Shown: positions 24,640 through 32,726 of the stretch, one piece after another | How positions within the stretch are numbered: position 1 is the stretch's first letter | How the letters are laid out: each line of letters starts with the position of its first letter | Source of the DNA: Polyangiaceae bacterium | Lineage (GTDB): Bacteria > Myxococcota_A > Polyangia > Polyangiales > Polyangiaceae | Assembly: GCA_947475525.1 (NCBI GenBank) | Contig: CANJMI010000009.1 | Coordinates: 1 to 64,000, forward strand | Reading direction: 5' to 3' | Length of the DNA stretch: 64,000 bases | Program-made: the position numbers and the translations under genes | The notes under the pieces: model-generated | Database searches by the model: none | Told to the model about the DNA's origin: nothing | The model's input: the letters and a program-made list of their open reading frames with translations, nothing else

Positions 24640-26178
24640 TCAGCGTGCTGGACGACGAAAACGACGCGCGCGAAACTGGTGGTTCGACGGCCCGCCGCCG
24701 GACGCGCCTTCGGTGCTCACCATGACATTGCCTGCCGTTCCATTCGGTGCCGCGCCGTTCATCGCGGGCCCATTGGATGGCGCTCCGTTCGTCGCCTGTC
24801 CGTTCATGGCCGGCCTGTTGCCTTGCGGCCTGTCGCCTTGCGGCCGGTTGCCTTGGGGCCGGTTGCCTTGCGGCCGGTTGCCTTGCGGCCGGTTGCCTTG
24901 CGGCCTGTTGCCTTGCGGCCTGTTGCCTGGCGCTCCATGGGGGCTACGGGCATTCGACGGCGCGCTGGAAGAGGAACCGTAATCGGCGTCTTCACCGAGT
25001 ACCGGCACCCGGTCGCGCAGCAATCTCTCGATGTCTCGCAAGAACGCCCGCTCCTCACGATCGCAGAGCGAGACCGCGCGTCCGGTGGCGCCCGCACGGC
25101 CGGTGCGCCCGATGCGATGCACGTAGCTCTCGGGGATGTTGGGGATCTCGTAGTTCACCACGAGCGAGACCCCATCGACGTCGATGCCGCGGGCCGCGAG
25201 GTCGGTCGCGACGAGCACCCGCAGCGTCCCCGCGCGAAATCCGCCGAGCGCCCGATCGCGTGCGCCTTGCGATTTGTTGCCGTGAATCGCGGCCGCCGCA
25301 TAGCCGGAGTCCACGAGCTGCTCGGCGAGGCGATTCGCGCCGTGCTTGGTGCGGGTGAACACGATCACACGCGAGTCTTTTCCTTCGTTTAGGATCGTCT
25401 CGAGGCGCGCGCGCTTGTTGGCTTTCTCGACGAAGAAAACGCCATGGCTCACGGTCTCGGCCGTGGTCGCCTCCGGCGTGACGCTGACCTTGATAGGATC
25501 GCGGACCATGTCGGCGGCGAGCTGTACGATCGGCGGCGCCATGGTCGCGGAGAAGAAGAGCGTCTGTCGGTCGCGCGAGAGCCTGGCGAGGATGCGGCGC
25601 ACGTCGTGGATGAAGCCCATGTCGAGCATGCGGTCCGCCTCGTCGAGGACGAGGTAGATCACGCCGTCGAGGCGCAGCACGCGCTGCTCGACGAGATCGA
25701 GCAATCGGCCCGGGGTGGCGATCAGCATGTCGGGCCTGCGGGTGAGCTCGACCTCCTGGTTTCGCTGGCTCACGCCGCCATAGATCACCGCGTGTCGAAT
25801 GGTCTCGCCCCGAGCCCCGCGGATGTACTTGCCGTAGGCGGTGACGCGCTCGCCGATTTGCGCTGCGAGCTCGCGGGTCGGCGTGACGACGAGCGCCCGG
25901 ACGAGGCCCGTAGGCCGGCCCGCGACGAGATGCTGCAACAGCGGCAACACGAACGCAGCGGTCTTGCCGGTTCCGGTCTGCGCGCAACCGAGGATGTCGC
26001 GCCCATCGAGCGCGCAAGGGATCGCCTGCGTCTGAATCGGCGTAGGTGTCGTGTAGCCTTCTTCAACGAGCGCGCGAACGAGCGGTGCCGAGATCCCGAG
26101 GTCCGCGAAAGCGGCGCCTGGAACGGGAATGGAAACGGACGAAGAAGGGGAAGAAGCAGGAGCAGAAGGAAGGTGCAT
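24640..26178 (-). CDS. DEAD-box ATP-dependent RNA helicase (RhlE-like) with repetitive tail
   Basis: 512 residues; GAAAGA lies upstream of the ATG. All helicase motifs are present: Q-motif (F-A-D-L-G-I-S with T-P-T-P-I-Q), AQTGTGKT, PTRELA, VLDEADRMLDMGF, FFSAT, and HRIGRTGRAG, residues 20-380. The order and sequence fit the RhlE subgroup, which unwinds RNA in ribosome assembly and RNA decay. The last 110 residues are a disordered tail: about seven RPQGN units, then N-G/A-P-rich repeats, ending in Arg-rich R-A-R-R-F-R-R-P, a likely RNA-binding end. The tail repeat is the coding version of the tandem repeat listed separately. Confidence 0.95.
   Translation of the reverse strand: MHLPSAPASSPSSSVSIPVPGAAFADLGISAPLVRALVEEGYTTPTPIQTQAIPCALDGRDILGCAQTGTGKTAAFVLPLLQHLVAGRPTGLVRALVVTPTRELAAQIGERVTAYGKYIRGARGETIRHAVIYGGVSQRNQEVELTRRPDMLIATPGRLLDLVEQRVLRLDGVIYLVLDEADRMLDMGFIHDVRRILARLSRDRQTLFFSATMAPPIVQLAADMVRDPIKVSVTPEATTAETVSHGVFFVEKANKRARLETILNEGKDSRVIVFTRTKHGANRLAEQLVDSGYAAAAIHGNKSQGARDRALGGFRAGTLRVLVATDLAARGIDVDGVSLVVNYEIPNIPESYVHRIGRTGRAGATGRAVSLCDREERAFLRDIERLLRDRVPVLGEDADYGSSSSAPSNARSPHGAPGNRPQGNRPQGNRPQGNRPQGNRPQGNRPQGDRPQGNRPAMNGQATNGAPSNGPAMNGAAPNGTAGNVMVSTEGASGGGPSNHQFRARRFRRPAR
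24811..24928 (-). repeat. 15-bp tandem repeat in the helicase gene (RPQGN codons)
   Basis: About seven units of 15 bases (core TTGCCTTGCGGCCGG on the + strand) with few substitutions encode Arg-Pro-Gln-Gly-Asn. Unit length keeps the frame, so copy number can vary without loss of function. Confidence 0.9.
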
Positions 26179-26374
26179 TCAGTCTTTCGAAGTCGACGCA
26201 CGCCACGCGGAAAGTCGCGGGAGCGCGTTTCGGGCGGAACCTAGCACGAAGAATGGGGCGAAGCGGTAGCGCGGAGTACGAAGCGCGGAACCATGGCCGA
26301 CCTCAGACTCGCGCAAAGGCCACGGCCGGCGTAACGTCGCCCGGGTAGGCGCGTTCGAGCACGCGAGCCTTCGC

Positions 26375-26851
26375 ATGAACAACCCAACGCTGCCACCCCA
26401 TGAAGGCGCTCCCGAAGCCGACCCGCGCCGCCACCTCGTCGTGACCCCGCGCATCCGCATCCCCCACGACGAGTTCGAGTTCCAGTTCGCGCGGAGTGGA
26501 GGGCCGGGCGGTCAGAACGTCAACAAGGTGAACTCCAAGGCGACCTTGCGGTTCCGCGTGCTCGACTCGCCGAGCCTGACTGATGACGTAAAACGCCGGT
26601 TTGCCCAGCGTTTTGCCTCGAAATTGCTCAATGACGGCAGCGTGCTCATCGCGTGTGAGACGTCCCGTAGCCAGCTCGCCAACCGCACGGCTTGCGTCGA
26701 GCAGCTTGCCGCATGGCTGAAGGAAGTGGCGACGCCGCCGAAGAAGCGCGTGCCTACCAAACCCACCCGCGGCTCCAAGACGCGCCGGTTGACGGACAAA
26801 CGTCGGCAGTCCGAAAAGAAAGGCAGCCGCGGCTCGCGAGGCGACGACTGA
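26375..26851 (+). CDS. arfB: Alternative ribosome-rescue factor (peptidyl-tRNA hydrolase)
   Basis: 158 residues, slightly longer than E. coli ArfB (140). It hydrolyses peptidyl-tRNA on ribosomes stalled without a stop codon. The catalytic GGQ lies in S-G-G-P-G-G-Q-N-V-N-K-V near residue 45. The C-terminal tail is rich in Lys/Arg (PPKKRVPTKP, TRRLTDKRRQSEKKGS), as needed to sit in the empty mRNA channel; both features separate it from class I release factors. The start is the ATG at 26375, with ordinary context. It is divergent from the helicase gene. Confidence 0.93.
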   Translation: MNNPTLPPHEGAPEADPRRHLVVTPRIRIPHDEFEFQFARSGGPGGQNVNKVNSKATLRFRVLDSPSLTDDVKRRFAQRFASKLLNDGSVLIACETSRSQLANRTACVEQLAAWLKEVATPPKKRVPTKPTRGSKTRRLTDKRRQSEKKGSRGSRGDD

Positions 26852-26971
26852 CGTGGCGCGGTGACGGGCCAGGCCTCGTTCGGATGCCGGCCAAAAACGA
26901 TTTTGAAGTTTCGGTGATGGAACGGCGTGCGCGCGGCCACATAATGGGCCGCTCGGCTTATCCGAGGAGCC

Positions 26972-27505
26972 ATGAATTTCCGTGATGTCTACGATGAACA
27001 CTTCCGCTTCGTGTGGCGGTCGTTGCGGCGACTCGGCGTACGCGAGAGCGACGTATCCGACGCGGCGCAGGATGTTTTCCTCGTCGTGCATCGCAAGCTC
27101 GCGGAGTTCGAAGCACGGTCGAAGGTCACGACGTGGCTTTATGGAATTTGCATGAGGGTTGCCCAAGATCGCCGCAAGTCCGCCTACGAACGGCGCAAGT
27201 CGAACGACGAAAACGAGCCAATTTCGCAGCGGGCTGACGAGACATTCCACGCCGGAAAGAGCGCCGAGCGCCGGCAAGGGCTCGCCATCCTCGACGCGCT
27301 GATGGACGAGATGCCCGTCGAGCAGCGAGCCGTGTTCACGTTGTTTGAGCTCGAACAACACACGAGCGACGAGATAGCCGAGCTCTGCGCCATCCCCCTC
27401 GGCACCGTCTTTTCGCGGCTAAGGCTCGCGCGCCAGACGTTCGAAGCCGGACTCGGGCGATTGCACGCAAAAGACCGTTTCCGTGTCGCAGGAGGTACAG
27501 CATGA
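26972..27505 (+). CDS. ECF-type RNA polymerase sigma factor
   Basis: 177 residues; GAGGAG lies just before the ATG. Region 2 spans residues 5-70, with D-A-A-Q-D-V-F-L-V-V-H and T-W-L-Y-G-I. Region 4 spans about 105-160: L-D-E-M-P-V-E-Q-R-A-V-F-T-L-F-E-L-E, then an HTH with T-S-D-E-I-A-E-L-C-A-I-P-L-G-T-V-F-S-R-L-R-L-A-R. It redirects RNA polymerase to a specific promoter set. The stop overlaps the next ATG (ATGA); the coupled gene is the likely regulator or transducer, though it is not a classic zinc anti-sigma factor. Confidence 0.93.
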   Translation: MNFRDVYDEHFRFVWRSLRRLGVRESDVSDAAQDVFLVVHRKLAEFEARSKVTTWLYGICMRVAQDRRKSAYERRKSNDENEPISQRADETFHAGKSAERRQGLAILDALMDEMPVEQRAVFTLFELEQHTSDEIAELCAIPLGTVFSRLRLARQTFEAGLGRLHAKDRFRVAGGTA

Positions 27506-28299
27506 GTTCCGAAGCACGTTGGCTGGACGATCCCAAGCGGGCCCCCTCAGGGGCGCTCGAACTCTTAAAAGGTGGAGTCGACATCGAGCCGCCCGAAGGG
27601 GCAAAAGGCGCCGTTTGGGGTGCCCTGGCAGCGAGCCTCGGCCCGGCTGCGACAGGGGTTGGAGGCGCTTCCGCGACCCACGCGAGCGGCGCGACTGCAG
27701 GCACCGGTGTCGCGGCGGTCGGAACCAAAGTGGCAGTCGGCGGCGTGCTCACGAAACTCACCGCCATCGCGCTGGTCGCGGGTGGAGCGGCGCTCGGCAA
27801 TGAAGTCAGCCATCGCCGAGAGGACCACGCGCGCCATGCGTTTGTCGCGGCGACCACGACATCAGCGGCGACCACGACATCAGCGGCGACCACGACACCA
27901 ACGGCAGTGGCAACACCGATCGCGGCCCCCGTTCCTACCGGTCTCGTGCTCAGCACCGCGCCCGCCGAAGAGCCTGCGTCAAAGGCAACAGCCACACCCG
28001 CGCGCGGAAGCGTCGGCGGCGAAGAGCGTCAAAGCCAACTCCGCGAGGAGAGTGCGCTCGTCATCCGAGCCCGCGACGCCGTTCGCCAGGGACGCGCGAA
28101 CGAAGCTATCGGCCTGCTCGACTCCGCACGTGGGCGTTTTTCCGACGGCGTGCTCGCCCAGGAGCGCGAAGCCCTGTCGGTCGAGGCGCTCTCCGGCAGC
28201 GGGCGCGCGACCGAGGCGCAGAGCCGCGCCAAAGCCTTCCTCGCGGCTTACCCGAAGAGCCCTCATGCGGCGCGCATGAAGTCCTTCGCATCGCGGTAA
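27502..28299 (+). CDS. Membrane-spanning partner of the ECF sigma factor, TPR-like C-terminus
   Basis: 265 residues, translationally coupled to the sigma gene. The N-terminal 60 residues are soluble (RWLDDPKRAPSGALELLKGG). They are followed by a Gly/Ala-rich hydrophobic region (about 70-100, L-T-A-I-A-L-V-A-G-G-A-A-L-G), an A-T-T-T-S repeat linker and a helical domain (residues 180-262). That domain has L-R-E-E-S-A-L-V-I-R-A-R-D-A-V-R-Q-G-R-A-N-E-A-I-G-L-L and F-L-A-A-Y-P-K-S-P-H-A-A-R, like a tetratricopeptide/BamD-type module. This layout is recurrent beside ECF sigma genes in Polyangiales. An anti-sigma role is inferred from position; no zinc-binding H-x3-C-x2-C motif is present. Confidence 0.7.
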   Translation: MSSEARWLDDPKRAPSGALELLKGGVDIEPPEGAKGAVWGALAASLGPAATGVGGASATHASGATAGTGVAAVGTKVAVGGVLTKLTAIALVAGGAALGNEVSHRREDHARHAFVAATTTSAATTTSAATTTPTAVATPIAAPVPTGLVLSTAPAEEPASKATATPARGSVGGEERQSQLREESALVIRARDAVRQGRANEAIGLLDSARGRFSDGVLAQEREALSVEALSGSGRATEAQSRAKAFLAAYPKSPHAARMKSFASR

Positions 28300-28481
28300 A
28301 TTGCTGGCGATTGCGAATACGACGCGGGCACGACACTTTTTTTGATGGCGACGACGCGAGCCCTCCACACACTCTTCGAACCCCGCGACGACGCGGTCCG
28401 TAGCATCGAGAGTGCGCACCCCTCGCACCTTGATGGAGACCGTCGAGCGGAAATTTTAGGGGGTATTGAAGGAGGATTGCG

Positions 28482-30305
28482 ATGAAACTTCGACGTTTGA
28501 TCGGTGCTGGTGTGGGTTCTCTCTTGGCGGCAGTCGGCTGCGACGGCCCTCTCACGAACGTAGGAGACCTGACGGGAGCTGGCGGCGGAAGTCCTTCGAG
28601 CACCACGTCAGCTGGCGGCGGAAGTCCGTCGAGCACCACGTCAGAAGGCAGCGGCGGCGCGGCCCCGGTCGTCAAGGCAAAGAGGGTGGATGTGCTCGTG
28701 GCGCTCGACAACTCCGGCTCGATGGGCGCAAAGCAAAAGATCCTCCAGGGCGCCGTGAAGGAGTACCTCGAGTCGCTCGCGAATCCTCCGTGCAGCGGCG
28801 GTGACGGCACGGATGAGGTTCCCGCCGCGGCCGACGGCAGTTGCCCGAACGGAATGGCTCGTGTCCACCCGCCGATCGAAGACATCCACTTCGGCGTCAT
28901 CAGCTCGAGCCTCGGCGGCCACGGCTCCGACAGCTGCGAGAGCGCGAGCGAGAATGATCACGGCCGGCTGCTCGATCGCACCTCCCCCGACGACTCGACG
29001 AAAGTCCCAACCCAAGGCGGCCTCGGTTTGGTCGCTTACGGTCCGGGGAACCAAGACCTCGCGGCGTTCACCGGGAGCGCCAAGGCTCTGATGGGCGGCG
29101 TCGGCTCGGTCGGCTGCGGGTTCGAAGCGCAGCTCGAGTCGGTTTATCGATTTCTCGTGGAACCAGAACCTTACGCGTCGATCACGGTCAATAACGGCCA
29201 AGCGGATCTCAACGGAGTCGACACGAAGCTTCTCGAGCAGCGCGCCGCCTTCCTGCGGCCAGACTCGCTTCTCGTCGTCATCGCGCTCTCCGACGAGAAC
29301 GACGCTTCGGTCCGCGACGGCAGCCAATTCTACTGGGCGACGCAGCGCTACGAGCCCGGAACCAGTAAGTCCTACCGGCTACCAAAAGCGACGGCGTCGT
29401 GTGCCGTCGATCCGAACTCGAGCTGCTGCCGCTCGTGCGCCGAGTTCCCGGGACAAGGTTGTGATGCAACGTTCGACAAGTGCGACGTCAACAACGATGG
29501 CAAGACCGACACCCTCGCGCCGGAAGACGACGCTATTAACCTGCGCGCCTTCGATCAGAAACGTCGCTTCGGGATCGATTTTCTCCAGCCGATCGACCGC
29601 TCCGTGCGGGCCTTTACGTCGTCGACCATCTTGGACCGCAAAGGCAGCATCGCCCCCAACATGCTCTTCGCGGAGCGAACTCCAGAGATGGTGGTGTTCG
29701 CAAGCGTCCTCGGCGTCCCGTGGCAAGATCTCGTTCGCTCGCAGAAGGATGCGAAAGGCGAGCTGAAAGACACGGCGGAGCTCGACGTCAAGCAAGGCGG
29801 CCTCAGCACCTGGGAGGTGATCCTCGGTGACCCCGCCAATTACGTAAAGGCGCTCGATCCCCACATGGTCGAGTCCGTGGAACCTCGCACCGGGACAAAT
29901 CCCATCACCGGAACGAGCACGGCCGCCCCGGGCTCACCGCCCGAGTCCGATCCGATAACCGGCGCCGAGCGTCTCATCCCGGGCGCGAACGACCTGCAGT
30001 TTGCCTGCACATTCGAGCTTCCGATTCCGATCGACTGCAGCAACCCGGGCGTCGAGGTCTGCGACTGCAAGGATGCCGTCAACGCCGACAAGAACCCGCT
30101 CTGCTCGCCGAGCAAGCCCACCCTGCAGCTCCGCGACAAAGCGTACCCGGGCCTGCGGCAGCTCGCGGTGATGAAGGCTCTCGGTAGCGCCCGCACGGTC
30201 GTAAGCTCGGTCTGCCCCATCCAGCTGATGGACGCTTCGCTCGGCTCGTACGGCTACCGTCCGATGGTGCGCGCCCTGCAACGGCGCACCACTCCGCTGT
30301 TCTGA
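28482..30305 (+). CDS. von Willebrand factor A domain lipoprotein
   Basis: 607 residues; GGAGGA lies ahead of the ATG. Lipobox A-A-V-G-C, then a linker with two copies of a GGGSPSSTTS unit. VDVLVALDNSGSMGAK near residue 70 holds an intact MIDAS D-x-S-x-S motif, and L-V-V-I-A-L-S-D-E-N-D near 265 supplies the late metal Asp. VWA domains bind ligands through a metal ion. Between them, and after 290, are long inserts with Cys pairs and a D-x-N-N-D-G-K-T-D calcium-loop-like segment (residues 330-345). This matches a recurrent class of Polyangiales surface lipoproteins of unknown role. Probably single-gene. Confidence 0.82.
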   Translation: MKLRRLIGAGVGSLLAAVGCDGPLTNVGDLTGAGGGSPSSTTSAGGGSPSSTTSEGSGGAAPVVKAKRVDVLVALDNSGSMGAKQKILQGAVKEYLESLANPPCSGGDGTDEVPAAADGSCPNGMARVHPPIEDIHFGVISSSLGGHGSDSCESASENDHGRLLDRTSPDDSTKVPTQGGLGLVAYGPGNQDLAAFTGSAKALMGGVGSVGCGFEAQLESVYRFLVEPEPYASITVNNGQADLNGVDTKLLEQRAAFLRPDSLLVVIALSDENDASVRDGSQFYWATQRYEPGTSKSYRLPKATASCAVDPNSSCCRSCAEFPGQGCDATFDKCDVNNDGKTDTLAPEDDAINLRAFDQKRRFGIDFLQPIDRSVRAFTSSTILDRKGSIAPNMLFAERTPEMVVFASVLGVPWQDLVRSQKDAKGELKDTAELDVKQGGLSTWEVILGDPANYVKALDPHMVESVEPRTGTNPITGTSTAAPGSPPESDPITGAERLIPGANDLQFACTFELPIPIDCSNPGVEVCDCKDAVNADKNPLCSPSKPTLQLRDKAYPGLRQLAVMKALGSARTVVSSVCPIQLMDASLGSYGYRPMVRALQRRTTPLF

Positions 30306-30366
30306 TTCGCTGGCGCAATTTGAGGGTTGTTCGGTAACGCCCCCGGCTCGTGGTACGAGCGGGGGT

Positions 30367-31578
30367 GTGATCGTTTTGTGGAGCTCGGTTTGGCGACAGC
30401 GAAGCGGCATCGCCTTTGCCGCCAGTGCGCTCGCAGCCCTCTCGGGCGAAGCTCGGGCCGATGAGACGACACCCCTTCGCGTCGTTCGTGCAAACCGCGC
30501 CGAGAGCTGCCCGGACGGAGCCACCTTCGCCGCCCGCGTCAACGCGCACATGAGACGCGAGGCCGTCGTGGCGGAGGTCGCACGCGCAGCAGACGCCGGT
30601 GGGCATGGCTACACCGTGCGGTTTGAACGCCGCGCGAAAGGCTTTCGAGCCGCGCTCCGCGAGAATGCCAACGCGGGACACGCACGCACGATCACCGACT
30701 TGGGCTCTGATTGCACCGGGCTCGCCGACGCCGTCGCCGTGACGCTCGCCATCGTGCTCGACGACGGCATGCCGCTCGAGGCCCAAGTCAAGACCGCCGT
30801 CGAAGCGACTGCCGACGCGAAGGTCACCATCGCAGAGAAGCGAGCCACCGTCGCCGAAGCCAAGGTCGCCATCGCCGAAACGAAAGCTTCCGCCGCGGCG
30901 ACCCTCGCCGCCGAGGCCACGACGAAGGCCCTCGCGGCCGAGGCCAAGGCCGCCGCTTTCATTGCGAACGCGCAAGTTGTCGCGGCAGAGAAACAACGTT
31001 CACTCGACAAATTGCAGCTCGCCATGGACCGCACACCGCCACCCGTCGCGGTCATTCCGCAGGAGACGCTCGCCCTCGACGTCGGCGGCGCGGCATCCTT
31101 CGGGCTCGTCGGCGCGCTCGCCCCGGCTTTGGTCGCCGATGCGACCGCGCGCGTCGCGACACACGTGGGCCTCGGTGTGGGATTCATTCTGCCCGAAAGC
31201 CAAACGTTCGCGGCGGGGCCCGGCGAGGTGGCCGTCTCGTTGGCGCTCGGCATCGTGCGTGGATGTTACGTAGCCCCCCTCGTCGTGGGCTCACACACAT
31301 GGGAGTTGTCGGCTTGCCCCGAGCTCGCGGTCGGCGCGCTGCGGGGTGAAGGTCGCGGCTACGCGACGACGGGCCGCGAAACGAGGCCGTGGGTGCTTGT
31401 CGGCGCGAGCGTCGAAGGCAGCGGGAGCGTCGTAGGTCCACTCGGGTGGTTTGCGCGAACGCAGTTGCTCGTGCCGACTCGGGATGAGCGTTTCGGCGTC
31501 CAGGGTATCGACGGCGCGGTGTTCGAGGCTGGGCCTGCGACGGGCCTCGTCAGCGCAGGCGTCCGCGCCGGTTTTTGA
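30367..31578 (+). CDS. Secreted protein with alanine-rich helix and barrel-like C-terminus
   Basis: 403 residues from GTG. Signal peptide residues 1-31 (cut after E-A-R-A). Residues 36-140 form a small alpha/beta domain with one Cys pair (S-C-P-D-G, S-D-C-T-G). Residues 140-220 are an Ala/Lys/Glu helix of at least 70 residues (A-E-A-K, A-A-E-A-T-T-K-A-L-A-A-E), probably a coiled coil. From 235 the pattern is a beta-barrel ending V-R-A-G-F. The layout recurs among Polyangiales envelope proteins; function is unknown. The SDR gene converges 12 bases away. Confidence 0.6.
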   Translation: MIVLWSSVWRQRSGIAFAASALAALSGEARADETTPLRVVRANRAESCPDGATFAARVNAHMRREAVVAEVARAADAGGHGYTVRFERRAKGFRAALRENANAGHARTITDLGSDCTGLADAVAVTLAIVLDDGMPLEAQVKTAVEATADAKVTIAEKRATVAEAKVAIAETKASAAATLAAEATTKALAAEAKAAAFIANAQVVAAEKQRSLDKLQLAMDRTPPPVAVIPQETLALDVGGAASFGLVGALAPALVADATARVATHVGLGVGFILPESQTFAAGPGEVAVSLALGIVRGCYVAPLVVGSHTWELSACPELAVGALRGEGRGYATTGRETRPWVLVGASVEGSGSVVGPLGWFARTQLLVPTRDERFGVQGIDGAVFEAGPATGLVSAGVRAGF

Positions 31579-31590
31579 AGCACACGGAGC

Positions 31591-32529
31591 TCAGCCGCCG
31601 AAAGCGAAGGTCACTCCGGTCAGTCGCTCGGAGACCTGAAAAAGCTCGGCCGCCGCGGCTTCGTCGCGCGACCGCGCATTCGACTTAACCTTCACCGGAT
31701 AGCCGCTCATCTCGAAGAAACCATCCGGCCCGATGTAATCGCTCCCGTTCACCTCGAGCGCCGCGGCCGCGTACACCGTAGGCAATGCGCCCATCGCGGT
31801 CGATTGCGCGACGCTCCCGTTGGCGAAGCGCCAGAACCGCTCCGCGACCGAGGATTGGTCCATCTGCGCGGCGACGAGCGACAAGTTCGAGTTCGCGTAA
31901 CCGGGGTGGCAGGCGACACTCTTCAGCCCAAGGTGGTGCGCATCGAGGCGCCGCTGCAGCTCATACGTGAAGAGCAAGTTCGCGAGCTTCGACTGCCCGT
32001 ATGCGCGCCAGCGGTGGTAGCTCTTCTCGCCCTGCAAATCCTCGAAGCGAAGTTTTCCGATGTTGTGCGCCGAGCTCGCGACGTTGACGACGCGCGGAGC
32101 CGGAGCCGCGAGCAGGTGCCCGAGCAGCAGTCCGGTGAGAGCAAAGTGGCCGAGGTGGTTCGTGCCGAGCTGCATCTCGAAGCCATCCTCGGTCTTGCAA
32201 TAAGGGAGCGCCATCACCCCGGCGTTGTTGACGAGCACGTCGAGCCGCTCGTGCTTTGTTTGAACCTCGGCGGCAAACGCCCGCACCGATGCGAGTGACG
32301 CGAGGTTCAGCGCCACGAACTCGAGCGATGCCGACGGGTGCGCCTCACGAATCTTCCCGATGGCGGCCTGCGCGAGCGCTTCCTTGCGACACGCCATGAC
32401 GATGTGAGCGCCCGCCCCCGCGAGCGCAAGCGCGGCCTCATAGCCGATGCCGCTGTTCGCGCCGGTGATGACGACCACCTTGCCGTCCTGCTTGGGGAGA
32501 TCGTCGATGGTCCAGCGGGGCTTGCTCAT
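31591..32529 (-). CDS. Short-chain dehydrogenase/reductase (retinol dehydrogenase/WWOX-like)
   Basis: 312 residues from ATG 32529, the first that begins a normal SDR N-terminus. Cofactor site T-G-A-N-S-G-I-G near residue 22, N-N-A-G-V near 97, catalytic Ser in N-V-A-S-S-A-H and Y-G-Q-S-K-L-A-N with catalytic Tyr and Lys (about 175-180). The long N-terminus and the M-A-C-R cofactor-specificity segment (R after the second strand) favour NADP(H). The best match is to the retinol dehydrogenase/protochlorophyllide reductase-like branch; many of these in bacteria have unknown substrates. Monocistronic. Confidence 0.9.
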   Translation of the reverse strand: MSKPRWTIDDLPKQDGKVVVITGANSGIGYEAALALAGAGAHIVMACRKEALAQAAIGKIREAHPSASLEFVALNLASLASVRAFAAEVQTKHERLDVLVNNAGVMALPYCKTEDGFEMQLGTNHLGHFALTGLLLGHLLAAPAPRVVNVASSAHNIGKLRFEDLQGEKSYHRWRAYGQSKLANLLFTYELQRRLDAHHLGLKSVACHPGYANSNLSLVAAQMDQSSVAERFWRFANGSVAQSTAMGALPTVYAAAALEVNGSDYIGPDGFFEMSGYPVKVKSNARSRDEAAAAELFQVSERLTGVTFAFGG

Positions 32530-32726
32530 CGCGGCGGAGCGTAAGTGCGCAGCCTGTTCTCGTAAAGCCGCGCGTCTACTCACGCCGGTGGCAGCGTGAT
32601 AAAAACAGAAGGGTGACAACCGTGAAGACTCCGCGTGTGAGCGACGTCCTCGCGACGGCCGCGGCCGGGGACGAACCCCGAATCGACTACGATATCCCTT
32701 CCTTGCGCTGCAACGGGTGAACGAAA

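Noticed and set aside
26303-27361. 352-codon open frame on the - strand across arfB and the sigma factor
   Set aside because: It lies antisense to two clear genes, has no recognisable domain or start site, and its length follows from high third-position GC.
28345-28485. 46-codon frame ending in an ATGA overlap with the VWA lipoprotein start
   Set aside because: No ribosome binding site and no recognisable sequence; the overlap could arise by chance. Worth checking only if ribosome profiling shows signal.
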